Part shown: positions 12,801 through 27,800 of the stretch, piece after piece
How positions within the stretch are numbered: position 1 is the stretch's first letter
Layout of the letters: every line of letters starts with the position of its first letter
The notes under the pieces: model-generated
Databases searched by the model: none
What the model saw: only the letters and a program-made list of their open reading frames with translations
Told to the model about the DNA's origin: nothing
Assembly: GCF_047663525.1 (NCBI RefSeq)
Contig: NC_092587.1
Coordinates: forward strand, 44,538,501-44,602,500
Reading direction: 5' to 3'
Source of the DNA: Anas platyrhynchos
Lineage: Eukaryota > Chordata > Aves > Anseriformes > Anatidae
Length of the DNA stretch: 64,000 nt
Program-made: the position numbers and the translations under genes

Positions 12801-15800
12801 CCAGCTTTTAGAAAATTATTTTTTCTCTTTTCTCTTGATTTCAGAGAAAAAAAATAAATATGAATTCTGAAGAAGACTGATATCAAAAATGCTCTCAGCA
12901 TGGTTAACTCAAAAATCGTAAGGGAGCGGGATTGTTTTATAGTTTGTATTATGGTTCAGACTCATTTCTGGTTTGTTTGGAATAACATGAGGCTTTTGAG
13001 CTGCAACTACTGGCTTAGTGTTGATCGCTAATAAAAAGACACAAGCAAGAATGACATCTTATCGTAGTAGTAGTATTTTCAATGCTCACCTTTGCTTCCT
13101 AACTGTTGATGTTCCCTAAAATGTACTGCTGTAAGAGATAACAAATGTCTTTTCCCTGACCAAAAGACGAAAAAAAATTTAAATGTGAAAGGACTTCTGT
13201 TCTTTGTTTTAACCATAAGCATGGTGCAGATCTTTGAGGGTGTAAAGCTAGAAGCATTCAAGTGTACAGTATGTAATCCAGCCTTTCAGACAGACAAAGC
13301 TTAGCTTTTTGGCTTTTAAGAGGATATACAATACTGCTACTTACAGCTGCAGAGTGATGAGTGCCTTTTAGTTCTGATAGAAGTGACGGAGATGCACTTT
13401 GATTATGTGAAACATATTGTTTGCATGTTTTCTTTTCTCTTTATGTTTTGAAGATACTACAAACTGTGAGAAGTCCAGGCCAGAGACAAGCAATTGGTAT
13501 TGAGGTAAGAGTTTCTCTGTCCCTAGGTAGCCTTCCTCATCTTCTACAAATGAGTACAGGGAAAACTTGGAGAGGCTGCATCTGCTACTGTATGCACGGG
13601 AAACCCTGTGAATAGGTGCTTTCACAGCTTCCCAATTTACTCTCAGGCCTCTTTGTAATTTCTGGAAAATGTTATTCAGTTATAAATCTAGTGCAGCATA
13701 GTGCTAGTAGCAGAGCAGTGTCTAAACCCTCAAGTTCCTTATGAACGCTTCATCCCCAGATTTTCCTATTTGCCTAAATTGGAGTTAGTTTTATTACATC
13801 TTAGTGCAGGTCACTTCCATTTTAATAAAAATGGTAAATATAAGCAGCATATAGTTCAATGCTGAGGCATATCTCCTATTAACTCAGAAATGAATGAAGA
13901 ATATGTTGCTGAACTGAACTGAGAGTAATGTTGCTTCACTGCTTTTGCTTTGTTTGTGATATACAGTGGACAAAAGCATAGCAAAATCAGTACACTGTAA
14001 AGTACTTCACAGATGATGCCCTTATCTTATTAGTTCTCACGTGTTTCTTTCTCACTCAATATCTGTTTTTAATCTTCCTGTGTTTGCTGTCCTCTCGGGA
14101 AGGTTGAGCTGAACGAGATTGAGTCCCGATGTGAGGAATATCCTTTAACCCGTGCCTTCTGTCGACTCATCAGCACGCTAGTGGAGAGTTCGTTCCCCTC
14201 TAACTTGGGAGCAGGTCTCCGCCCACCAGGCTTTGATCCCTATCTCCAGTTCCTCAGGGACTCTGTGTTTCTCCGATTCCGCACCAGAGCTTACAGGAGA
14301 GCTGCTGAAAAAGTAATAATTGCTTGAAAATCTTTTTTTTTTTTTTTTTTGTATGCACTGGTTAAAATAATTTGAGATCACTGATGCAGCTTAGGTCTGT
14401 TTGGAAAGCTGTAGTATATACAAGTTTGATGCAGGAGAGATAACCTGGGTCCTCTCAGAGTGCTTTGATTCTGTAAACAGGTAATTTTTCAACTCACGTG
14501 TCAACAGGATCTATGGACTACTTCTAAGGAGCCTGTATAAAGTAACTAAGAAAAATAAGAGTTTATATAATAGCAAATACAGATTTAGAAATACAGGATT
14601 CTGCAACTCTACTGCAAAAATGTTAAAGATGTAGAAAAAGAAGAAACAGAAAGTCATTGCCTTATGATAAAGCTAAATGTTTCTGACAGTGATTGTTTCT
14701 GAAAAAGCCAAGAAGGGAAGGGATAAGAGTTATACTGAATCTGGTACTGTGAGTAGTCTATATCTAGGGACAGACCTTAAAGAGCAGGCTGCTCATAAAG
14801 GTAGCGTTTTTATACATAGATATGGATAGAGATGAATTAGGCAAACTCGATCCCCAAAAATCCATGGTTCTGGATGGGATGCACCCATGAGTGCTGAGGG
14901 AGCTGGCTGATGTTAATGCTAAGCCACTCTCCATCATCTTTGAAAGGTTGTGGAGAACAGGGGAGGTGCCAGAGGACTGGAAGAAAGCCAGTGTCACTCC
15001 AGCCTTCAGAAAGGGCAAGATGGGAGGACCCAGGAAACTCCAGGCCAGCCAGCCTCACCTTCATCCCTGGAAAGGTGATGGAGCAGCTCATCCTTGATGT
15101 CATCTCTAAGAATGTGGAGGATAAGAAGGTGATCAGGAGTAGTCAGCATGGATTCACCAAGGGGAAGTTGTGCTTAACCAATCTGATAGCCTTTTGTGAT
15201 GGGATGACTGGCTGGATAGATGAAGAGAGAGCAGTGGCTGTTGTCTAGCTCCAAAATAGACAAAATAGACAAATCTGTTTTAGTGTTCCATTTTAATTCG
15301 AAAAGGAAGCTTGGCAATTGAAATTATTTGTTGTGATAGATTAAAAGTGTTGTGGAATAGTACTTTAGACAGTCATGCCATACATCTGACCAGTATTTCA
15401 TTGCAGTGACTTTTGCATTCTTTGTCATCCTTGTCTTGTTGCTGCAGTATCAGTCATATTCCATATGTGATTTTTCTTCATTTTGTGATTATCACAGTGG
15501 GAAGTAGCTGAGGTAGTTCTGGAAGTGTTTTACAAATTGCTGCGAGACTACGAACCTCAGCTCGAAGACTTCGTGGACCAATATGTGGAGTTACAAGGTT
15601 AACTTGTTCATTCACTGACATTCATTCTGACAAACCGAGCTGGAACTTGCTTTGATCTCTTGCCTCTGTCTTGTGATCCTGTTTAATATGGCAAGTAAGC
15701 AGGCAAAAAGATAGGTCAGGGCAATGAGATAGGAAGACAATCAAAAAATGTTCACATACTATGAGGAGCTATGCTGTCGATTCAGTAGAGTTTGCTATAA

Positions 15801-18800
15801 GCAGTTTCCAGCTTCTCAGGCTCTACTAGGAGAATGATTTGTGTTTCTCTTGAATTGCTGATTTGGTTAAAAACAGTATATGACTCTTGAATGGTTGTCC
15901 AGAATTAGTAAGACCACAGTAAATGGCTATTGCCTCATTATAAGGCTTATGTGAACTGTGTTTGGGCTGCAGGTTGTATTTGATACAAAGTTTCTTAACA
16001 TTGAATGCCAGCCTGGTGCTTCATGATTTCCTGTAGCAGTAGAGAGCTGTCAGAATCACTTCAGAAGTGAGCAGCAACTTTAAGACACTCGCAGATTTTG
16101 GCAAGCTCACTGGAGAGGTTTCTGTGTCCTATCCGTTAGCAAACAGTTTTTAGCATTGAACTGTCTTGAACAATCTCTGTTAGCTCGTTCCCATCCTCAG
16201 CTAAGGCTTCAGTTCATGTGGTTATTTGTGGGTTATGTGATATATTGGACAAATGGATTAAAACCAATTTTTCTGACTAGATCTGTTTCTTGAACTGATT
16301 CGCTGTGTCTACAGTGAAATGGCATGTCTATTGACACGTTAAGGGGAAGCACAAACACAAAATAATGGAAAAAGGAGAGAGGGAAAGGGTTTGTTTGAGC
16401 TGCCTTTGATGTCAAAAGAATCTATACCTTCATTCTCACTTGCCTATTAAGAAATGATTCTGACTGCTCTCCTGATCCTCCCCCCTCCCCCCCCCAATTT
16501 ACTAGGAGACTAGATAAAACAGAAACATTAGTCTTGAGCTTTGCTTTTCTTTTGTTTAATTGAGGGTCTTTGTGTTCCAGGCTAGTAGACTCATTTCAGC
16601 ATGTTTTGTTGTAGCAGACATGCAAGTATTTGTGTACTGTGAGCATCAGTGTTTCAGTGCACTTTGTCAGCTTTGGTTTCTGGAACTGCTTTTCTCCCTC
16701 GTATTGGTTTTGGGGAATGTAAACTTTTTTCAGTTATTTTTCAGTCACACAAAACCATTTAATGTAGCTCAAATGTGGTGTAGAGTCCTATCGTTGATTT
16801 GAATTCAAGGCCAGATAAACCTAGGGAGACTAATGATTTAAAGTTGAAACTGTGCTAGTAGATTCTGAAAAGTAATGGTAACTACCGTTACTGCTCTCTG
16901 CAAACTTTCTAAGCTACCTAGATAGCTTATGCGTGGACAAAAACTGTGAAGACTTTCTATGCAGTATGTTTTGTCAATTTAGATGTTGCTTATAGCAACA
17001 GGAACTGCTGTTTTCCAGCTCAGGCTAGCTAAGTCTTTTCTATTCGATAATTTTTGTTTGTTTGTTTGTTTGTTTTTAGGAGAAGAAATAATAGCATATA
17101 AACCACCTGGGTTCAACTTGATGTATCATCTATTGAATGAGTCCCCAATGCTGGAACTGGCCCTTAGTTTGCTGGAAGAAGGAGTTAAGCAGCTTGATAC
17201 TTATGCTCCATTTCCTGGTATGTGCCTCGAATTTATTTTTCAGGTGAAGTTAAAAAGCATACAAAGTAGGATTTAAAGCTGACATTTCACATATTTTCAA
17301 TTTGATTTTGTTTTTCTGGCATATATAAATTGTGTTTTCTGGGTAATTTTCCTAGCAGTAAATAACTGACAAATTCTTTCTTGGTATAAGACGCGGTGAA
17401 CGAGGCTTATGAACATGGCCTATTTTAATTGATCCTTTCTTTTCCTTATGGTTCTTTATTGTTTGTGTATTGCACAGGGAAGAAGCATTTAGAGAAAGCA
17501 GTACAATATTGCCTTGCACTTCTAAACTTGACCCTGCAGAAGGAGAATCTTTTTATGGATCTGTTGCGGGAGAGCCATCTTTCCCTTATTGTCACACCGC
17601 TGGAGCAACTGCTTCAAGGAATCAATCCTCGCACTAAAAAGGCAGATCATGTGGTGAATATTGCAAGGTATGTGCAAAGTACTGAGAAGGGAGGATTTTT
17701 GGAGGCACAGAAGTGATTGGATCCTGGTCCTTCGATTTTAACAGCCAGCAGTGCTTCTCAAGATTTGGAATCTGCGTGTATATATATATTTTTTTTTTTT
17801 CTTACAATTTGCCTTATGTGCAATGATTTCCTAGGATATAATTTTCAGTTTGTCACAGTTTGAATGTTTTGCTTAGAGTAGGAGGCAATCAGAAACTTCT
17901 TTTGGCTGCTGTTGTCCATTTAAACGTCTTGCAGTATTATCTATTAGTTTCTATATTAAAAGTATCAAGCTAGCAATCTGTAACACTGATTTTTACTGAT
18001 TTACAGTTTTATTTTATAATGACTTTACAGACAAAACAACACTGCTTTTTTATTCAGTGAGATTCTGAGAAATCAAGATCTCTGTATATATTTTTTCTTT
18101 CATTTGCTATATTACTTTTTTTACATAACTATAGTTAATAGTTAAAAAAAAAAAGCCACATGCCTTTTAAGATACTTTAAATTAAATTAATTATTATTTT
18201 TTTTGAATCTTGCTTATTTTGGGTGTATGTAGTAGTTTATTTTAGATACTTGCTTCTGTGTGATCTGTGATTTTTTTTTAATACTATCTTGCATTGCTTT
18301 TATATAAAAAGAATGCTGAAAATTCTGAGGCTGATTATTAAGACTGCCTGTTAGCCTATACTTCTGATGGAAGAGTGTGAACTGCTTCATGTGGAGTAAA
18401 ATTTTGTTGTAGTTTTAATGATTTCTTAAATAGTTTGTTTTGCAGTTGTTTTAGTACTCCTTCATCTATGCATTACCATGTTGGAATGTTACAGTTCTCA
18501 AAAATTTCATTACAATAATCTTGTATTTTTAAAGGTATCTTTATCATGGAAACAGCAATCCTGAACTGGCTTTTGAAAGTGCCAAGATTTTGTGCTGTAT
18601 TTCTTACAATTCCAACATCCAGATAAAGCTAGTTGGTGATTTCACACATGATCAGGTAAGTGCCATTTTATTTGGATCTGGAAAGACAAAGTGTTGGAGA
18701 AATACTGGTGCTCTGTAATGTTACTTTAAAAGCTATGTTTCTAGATCAAGTACATTTAAAGCAATATTTTATCTTATCTCTACCTATCCCCAAAAAGTTT

Positions 18801-21800
18801 TTTACTGTGGCATTGTGAAAAGTGACTACTTCATTAATTGATGAAAAGCAAAACCATGAATGCTTTGGAAGAAGAGAAAAGAGATACTTCTTTGAGATAC
18901 TGAGACTTTTTCTTGACTTCATAGTCTTCAGCCTCTGAGGATAATTTAGCATATGTAACACGACAGTAGATTTCTTTTTTTTTTTTTCTTTTCTATTCAG
19001 TGGCTCTCTGCTAACCTATGCTTAGCATATACTCTCCATGCTTAGTGACTAGGTTACTAGGTTAATTTTTGTCTAGACCTTGTGTCAACCTATATGGAAG
19101 GAATTTTGAAAGGTATTGTTTTTAATACTGTTAAAATCCCCTTCATTTTCATCTGTCCGTTGCTGAATACAGAGTATTAGCCAGAAGCTGATGGCTGGGT
19201 TTGTGGAATGTTTGGACAATGAAGATGCAGAAGAATTAATTAATCCAGATGAGGGTATGTTAAAGGTTTCTTATATGACTTGCACTTATCTTTTGCGTAG
19301 AATAAAATTAATGAAAGAAGGGGCTTTTAAGTCAAAAAACCTTCTCTGTGTTGTGTTCTGTAGAGACACACCCTTAACAAAAGGAAAAGCATCGATGTCT
19401 TGTTAAGATACATCCACAGTATGATGAGACAGCTATATATGGGGTGTTTTCAAAAGAGGAGCATTTAAATTGCTCTGGATGTGTTATTCAGAGCAGTAAT
19501 TTGACATTTTGGTCTTGTATTCCTCCATACTAATATAAACTGATGGTTTGCATTTATTGCATTTAATCTGAAGGATCTGAAGTTTATTCATTTAAACCAA
19601 TTGCTTTACTTCATTGTTCCCCTAATCTTTTTTAATCAAGAGCTGGAGCCTGAAAAGCAGCGGGCACGCATCCATCATGAGACAAGGATCCATATTCTGA
19701 ATCTCCTTATCACCTCTCTTGAATGTAGTCCTCCCAGCCTTGCACTGTATCTCTTGGGATATGAGCTCAAGAAACCTGTCAGCACCACAAATCTGCAAGA
19801 CCCAGGTATGAAGACGAAAAGTTGATCTTGCATTCGGTTCTTGTACCACCAACACTGAGAATATCTATCAGAAAATGCATGGGGAGACCCAGTTCCTCTG
19901 AATGTTAAGAAGAAGAAAACAGGCCTTGTTCTAATCCTCAAATCTGTATTCAGAGATAAGATGAACCCAGGTGCAGTATTTTAAACTGCTTTAGAATTTG
20001 ATCCTTTGTCTAAGTTGGATTTTGGAATGGACTTGAAATTAGAGTTCTGGGAGAAAATGATAATTTTGAAGAGAAGTATAAATTTATTTACTGTTCACAT
20101 GCATTGCGGTTGTCAGTAATACAAAAAAAATGATTTGGTGATCCAGGAAGTCCCTATGTGTGACAAGACTTTGAACAAGTTATACAACTTGAGTGCTCTT
20201 CTGCCCCTCCTCAAACTCCCATTTAAGATTGATTATCAAGTAGGAAAACAGTCTGGCTGTTTAACAGTGTAGAAGAAAACCTTAAAGAAGATATATGTAT
20301 AAATATATATGCATATATGGCATTTCAGATACTTCTAGAATTGTCAAAGATAGTGAGTTAGTCTGTCTTGAACTTGAGCAAGTTCAGAAGAGATGGTTGG
20401 GGCTGGAGCAGTCAGCTTATGAGGAGAGGTTGAGAGAATGGGACTTCTTCAGCATGGAAAAGAGAAGGTTTGGGGGAACCTGATAACAGCCTTCCAATAC
20501 CTACAAAGAAGTTAATGAGGGGGAAAGGCCAGGCTCTTCAGTGGTGCGTGGCAGGAGAACAAGACAGTAGGCATAAACTGAAAAGAGGCTCTGAGCAAAT
20601 ATGGAAGAAACTTCTGCAGAGTGAGGAAGGTGAAGCAGGGGAATGGGTTGGCTGGAGAGGACATACAGTCTTCATGCTTGGAGGTTTGTTGAGATCCAGC
20701 TGTATAAAGCTATGAGCTTTATCCTGTCTGCTGTCATAGCTGACTCTACTTTGAGCAGTAGGTTGTAGTAGAGATTTCTTGGAGTCCCTTCAGATCTGAA
20801 GTACAGGATTCTTTCTCAGGTATTTTAAGGAATGTTTCATATGAACACATTGGGATCAACAGATTTAATTTTTTAGCTATTTATAGAAGCCTGTTTCTTA
20901 TGATCTTTGGGTCAGATGCTTTGCTCCCAGCAGATTTTGGTTGTTTATGGTTGTTTCTAGTTCTAAATGAAGGGTAGGTAGGACCTGAATTTCATTCGGA
21001 AAAAAAAGTCTGAGTTATTTTATGTCTCAGAAAGGCACAGAAAGACACCAGCCTCTTTTTTATCTGGAAAGTAACTTACTATGGCAGACCATGTTTTGCA
21101 CATTTTGAAATTCTATACCTAAAGAATATGGATAATTGATCTGCAAGCATACAATTTTAGAGGGTATCATAAGTCAGATCAGTAATAGGAGACTGTCTTT
21201 GTCTCCAGGCTGTGAGAGATCCTTGCAGGCTGCTTTGAATTATCCCATTAATAATGTGAAGAAAGAATGACCGTAAGCTATATGCCTAGGAATAATAATT
21301 TCCTACTAAAGCATAAATGATGTGGGTCCAAACAGAGACAATTATTTCCCCTGTAAGAATGGTGGTTGTTGATGCATTTACTGCTTAAGGGCATCTTGCT
21401 TGGTGAATTAAAGTAATAATTGGATAAAGGATGGATGCAAAGTGACAGAATTTTTGCTTCAGTCTTAAAGTCTTTTCCTTTTCCTCTTGGTTACAGTGTT
21501 AGGTGCCTCTAGGAGAGTTATTGAACAATTGCGGTCATTTTGTGACTAAATACAGAGATTTAAAACTCACATTTGAAATTGGCAAATGAGTATTCAATTA
21601 AAGTGTAGGACTGAGAATCCAAATTTTCATTTGGTTGATGCGGAATATTAAAATGCCAATTGGATCTCTTCATATAGAACAGAAGAGAAAATTCTTAAGG
21701 AAGTTTTGGTTGTATAATTTGTCTTCTTTCTGCAGAGTTCCTACAGATGTTTTAATTTGATTTTTGCTAAAGCAGTTTCTCCCTTTATTTTAATTGAGAA

Positions 21801-24800
21801 AAATCTTTTCTGGATGTTTTTGCTGCTGCTCTGTGGAGCAGTATGGTGCTGTATAAGGTATTAAGCATTTAGTTTCTGTGATTCTGTGTTCTAATCTGCA
21901 TTTATTATGGAGGCAAGTACGTAAGAAATTACTTCTGTATTTTGAAGGTGTTTTGGGTTGTCCACGGACTTGCCTTCATGCTATTTTGAACATACTGGAG
22001 AAGGGTACTGAAACAAGGAACGGGCCTACAGCAGTTCAGGAATCTCCTCATCTTGCAGAACTCTGTTACCAGGTATGCAACCTATTTTCTGTTGGCATGT
22101 ATTGAGAGTGAACTTTAAATAAAATTAGCTCCTTCATGGTTGATGAACACAGATGGTGATGATATTGAAAATATTTTTTGGTTCAAGAAAGATCTGTCAG
22201 ATTTTTTTTATATATTGAACTTCTTCTGATCTACCTTTTCCTATGTAAAAATGTATTATCTTCTAACAACACTGAAACCAAAAAGTCTACACTCGTTACA
22301 GAGCTTGGAATTGATTTGTATTTGTAAAGCTAGTTTTGGCAAGCCTTTGAGTGTCTTATGGCCACGTAACAAGTTTTTGTTGTTCTTTTTTTGAATATCT
22401 GGAACTGCATTTTGCTGACGTAATATGGCAGATAATCCCAAATAAATAAAGTTCTCTTCTTTATTCTGCAGCCAGTGATGTGTGTGTATAAAATATAGTG
22501 AGAGGGAGCAGGCAGGGAAGATGGTTGGATTTAACATGTGCAAAGTTAGTTGTTGTTTGGCCTTAAATCACACACCTTTATTGTGTGGGTAATCTGTGAC
22601 ATCTACAAAGTATTTTAAATATAAGTAATTAAAAGTGGAAGAGGCCATACTGTAGAAGAGGAAAAAGGTGAAGATGACATTTCCTGTCTCGGTGAACCCG
22701 CAGAGTAAAAAGAAAGATGCTTTTCTTTTAAGTAAAGTGGACAAACTGAAAGGGTTATAGAGTCATGTTGTGGGTGGGTAGTTGCTGTAGATGCCTGCAT
22801 GCCGATAGTCCTTCAAATCATAATTTGATATATGTTATAAACAATATGTTGTGCTTTGGAGCAGGCTGCTGGAAAACTTACTGAAAATACAGGCAATAAT
22901 ACCATTTGAGCATTAAAACAGAGTTATGCTTCTTTTGCTTTGGTGGTTTTGTTTTGTTTGTTTCTTGTGAAATAAACTCCATATGAGTATCTACTGTTTT
23001 TGATTTTCAGGTGATCTATCAGTTGTGCGCATGTGCTGACACCTCGGGCCCAACTATGAGATACCTCAGGACCAGTCAGGATTTCTTATTCACTCAGCTG
23101 CAGTATTTGCCATTTTCTACCAGAGGTAACTTTTGTCCTTAGCTAAGGACAAAAAATTCAATGCCTTCTTTGTGTCTTTAGCAGCCCCAGAGGGAAGATA
23201 GATACATAGCATGATTAGATTGAATTAATTGCTGCCTCTTTGCTAATCTTTTAGTTCTGATATTATTGAACTCTGCCTGCTTAGGTAGTTCATATTGTTT
23301 TGCAGAACTCTTGTGAAAGAGCTTGTTAGTTTTGGAGCATATCCAGTCTCCAGAAGCAAATCCTTATCTATCTTTTAATTATTGTTGTAGTTTTGTTAGA
23401 TTTTGCTACAGCAAAAAAGGTGTATTCTGGAAAAGATGCTATGCGGAACGGGAGGGAGTAGAAGGCTGGTGGTTATAACCACTTCTATCTTCTCTTCCTT
23501 GAAATAAGGATCTGGAGATTTTATTTGGTACTGATGTTAGTTATGAAGTGAATGGATTTGTTTTAATGTTTAAGACCGGCATTTCAAAGGCAGGCATCTT
23601 AAAACTTCATAAGTGTACATACTGGGTTTGTCAGATGCTAGACCACCAGTGCTTTGTTCGATGACAGTAGTCTTAACCTTCAAGTGCACATATCCAGAAT
23701 GGGGGAAGTATTTTAGATGATCTCTTACGTTATCTTAAGAATGGAAATGAGATTCATAAAGAACATGAAGACCCAGGTTCAAGCCTTAACACCTTAAAAG
23801 CAAAGTGATAGCTCACAAGGGGTAAATGTCTGATGATTTTCACTGAAATGATAATAGATCTTACTTGCTCATAGATTCTCCACAATGATTTTGAGTACAA
23901 GTTACATCCAGATTTTTTTGTATGTACATATTCTTAAATTCATGCCTGTGTATGAGTCTTTCAAAACACTCATGTGCATTGAATGGCATTTGTTAGATCC
24001 CTTAGTCTTTTGTGAACAAATGGCGAGCAATTCATAAGTAATGATAGGTTCTAGAAGCTTTCTCAAATGAAGAAATGCTTTCCTTGGAGTAAGTAGTATT
24101 ATTTATATTCAGTTTTATAAGAATTTTCTTATCTCCACGCAGAGCATGAGATTTCAACACTGAACCAAATGTCCTGGTTGATGAAAACCGCAGCGATAGA
24201 AATGCGAGTCACATCACTGAACCGCCAGCGCTCCCATACGCAGAGACTGCTGCACCTGCTGCTGGATGACATGCCTGTGAAACCCTACTTGGGTAAGAAG
24301 AACTTGCTGTGATGACGCATGACATGTGTCTGTGCCCTCTCAAAATGCGTGTGTATGCCAAATGCCTCTAGACAGGTGTAGAAGCCACACATGTGGACAC
24401 CAAATGCCTCCAGGCACTTGTATAAGCCTCAGGACTCACCATGTGTGAACAAGCATGTTGGGCGGATGCTTGAATATGTGTGACCATGCCCGCGCTTAAG
24501 TGTCCACAAGTGTTTTTGGTGCACACATGTGCTTGTCAGTGTTGTTCAAACATGGTTTTGGATGACACATTGGAAGACATGTGAACACGTTTGTGCTTGT
24601 CAATGTACCCACACAATTTCAAGCTATACATGTAAATACAAACGAACACACATGTGCTCACCAATAGCCTCCACATGTATTTTTGGGCAACATGTGAGAA
24701 CACACATGTACATGCTAAAGGCTTCCACACATTCTCAGGGAATATAGTTGAACACATGTTAATAGATGTGTGCACACCGAATGCTTCCACATGTGTATTC

Positions 24801-27800
24801 AGGCAACGTATGAGAACATATCTGCATGCCACAGGTCTCCACACATTTTGGGGCAACACAGATGAACATGTGTATGTCAGTATTGATAAGGTAGGTGGTA
24901 TTTATTTGTTATTTCTTTTGGTTATTTATGCTTCAGGTGATGGTGAAGGTGGGATAGAAGATGAAAGTCGGTCTGTCAGTGGATTTCTCCACTTTGATAC
25001 TGCCTCTAAAGGTAAACTCTGTGGGCATTGATTATTTCTCTGTAAAAATTTTCTGTTCCTGAATTTGGGGGCTGCTTCTACAAGGGACACTGAAAAATGA
25101 AATAATAGGCTTTCAAAACAGCAGCAGTACATGAAATAATTTTATTTAGTGTGGACAAAATGAATTTCAGAACCTTGACATAGTTGGTTGGAGAGTGGAA
25201 AATATTGGACTCAAAAGGAAGGTAGAGTATTCTGTATTTAAGTATCTGTGGAAGGGTGAAATGGGAGGTGGTAGTCTGTAAATTTCCTGGGAACAGGAAG
25301 AACAGTGAGACTGTTGCTTAAACTGAATGTGTTTGTTTATTTGTGGCAAAGAATATAAATACCAAGCAATTGACCTTAGATTTCTTACTACGTATTAAAG
25401 TTTCAGCAAAAGACTGCATTGTTCTCCTTGAAAACCAGCCTGTTTTTTAAGAGACAAAATTTAGAATCTTGTAGTAGTGAATTGGATTAAATGTATACAT
25501 AAAAAGAGAATAATAGAAAACAACAGAGTTAAGAATTTAAGGCTCTAGAACATGTTTTTAAGTGCCTTCTAGAGATCATTTGTGTTTTTTGAAGAGTTAA
25601 TGTTCCCTTTTGAAACTTCACACATTATGATTTGAATTTTCAAAGGTAAGCTTTTCATAGGCTCCTATTTGCAATCTTTTTCTTAATCTTTTTCTTCTTT
25701 TTTATCTCCCTGTTATATTTTGGACTACAATCTGAATTGATTTACTCTTCCAGTACGCAGGAAGATCTTAAGTATTCTGGATTCAATTGACTTCAGCCAG
25801 GACATTCCAGAGCCTTTGCAACTGGATTTTTTTGACCGCACTCAGATTGAGCAAGTCATTGCTAATTGTGAACACAAGAATGCACGTGGGCAAGTGGTCT
25901 GCAACGTGAAGGTGTGCAGTAGTTCATGTTCTCAAATTATGTGTGCCATTTGTATCTTGATAATCATTTAGTTTTTAAAATCAATTACTGTATTAATAGG
26001 ACTTTGAAACTTGTTTTCACATAAAGAATATACCTGTTTCAGGTGTTCATAATTTATACAAACTGTGAGTTATTTTTTCTTCTGTATTGCACACACTCAT
26101 TTCACATTTGCGCCTGACAGATGTGTTGGTTTAAGACACTTTGAGGAAATATTTTCTGTTTTAATGTTTTTCATATCTCAGAACACCCAAATAATATTGC
26201 AGAAAATGACTTTACCTTATTTCATTGTTCTGCAACCCACAACTGTGTAGTTCTGCATATGTGTGCACAATTATGTACATAGTATAGTTGTGTACTGCAG
26301 TAGTTCTTAAAGGCTTCAGTTAACATAGCATCACATTGTGATAAGTAATTGACAAGTGTTTAATAAACCGTCCTGAAAAATTTGTGGTCCAAAAGACAGT
26401 GGACAAAGCAGGAGTGGAGAAGAATGGCAAAGCAATCTTGCTGGTGATAGGAAAACAGCTATCCCATATTAGCAACCAGCTATTCTGTATTATAAAATAT
26501 GTTTTAGTCTTGAGAAGAGAGAAACCCTTAATCCTGTACAAGAAGACTACAGTGGAGGTTGAAGAGAAGGGAGAGTAGTGATGTGTTAGAAGAACTGATG
26601 AAAGAACATAACTGTGGAACAGAAGGAAATGAAGGAGTGCAAAAAATGGGAAGGACAGTAAGCAAGAAGAGGTTGGACAGCTCCCAAAAGCAGTTAAAGA
26701 ATGAAATATGGAAGAAATTGAGAAAATAAATGAAACTTGAATCTTGTTAGTATTTTAGTTGCATCTGTTGCTATGTAGCAACCTCCTTTTAGAAGACAAA
26801 TATGTCTTTCTCCTGATTAAAGCTTTTTTTTTTTTTTTTTTTTTTTAATTCCTTTTCAATTTCAGCATCTACACAGAGTTCTGGTTGCAGAAGTCAATGC
26901 CCTTCAAGGAATGGCAGCAATTGGTCAGAGACCTTTACTTATGGAAGTAAGTATAGAAAAAATAAATTACTGTTGTTCTTGGTGGATTTCATAAACCATC
27001 AAGCAGTAAGCTTTACCATGAAAACTTGTGGATTCGAGTCCTGAAATTTGAGTTAGTAATTTCTTAAGGGAAAAAAAAAACACAAGACATTAACATTTGA
27101 TAAGAGAAACTGCTTAACATACTGTTCTATATACAATAGAAGCCAAGTTCATCTTGCCTGTCTCTTGTAGGGGATGACAATTCATTTGTCCTTTCTTCTA
27201 TACAGCTGTAGTTTCTGTGAACACGGAGGAGCTTAATGCTTAATTATTTTTTGAGATTCTTACCATCTTTTAGTTTTATTTGAAATTGGCTAAGTGGGTT
27301 TGAAAATCAAAAGATGGAGAGGTGACTCACACTAAAAATAAGAAAACACACCAACAGTTTTTTCACAGTTGTCTGCTTTGATTTTTAAAGTGTGTATATA
27401 TATATATATTTTTTTTTTTTTTTGTTTTGTTTTACTATACACTTGAGGCATTCATGGTGAAAAGCCCTTGTGAAAAGCAGCTCAGAATTGGATTGGCATA
27501 TCTTGTTAAAATGATTAATGGCAGCTCGTTTCTGATAATCAGAAGACCTACCTATTTTTTTCTTCCAAAGGCTATTACTAATAGATTAAAACTTGTAATG
27601 TTGAAATCTGTTATTGTCATTAATCTGTTTTAGAGTATTATAACTCAATTCCTTTTTCATGGGTGTTCAGGAGATCAACACTATCCTGCAGTATGTAGTG
27701 GAGCGGAATAAGTTGCTACAGTGCCTCCATGCTAAGAGGCATGCTTTAGAGTCATGGAGACAGCTGGTGGAAATTATACTCACTGCCTGCCCCCAGGATC

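Noticed and set aside
24529..25031. Open frames on both strands over 24.5-25.0 kb
   Set aside because: They follow the ACATGT-rich tandem repeat, and the plus-strand frame only becomes real at 24937, where NUP205 exon 21 begins.
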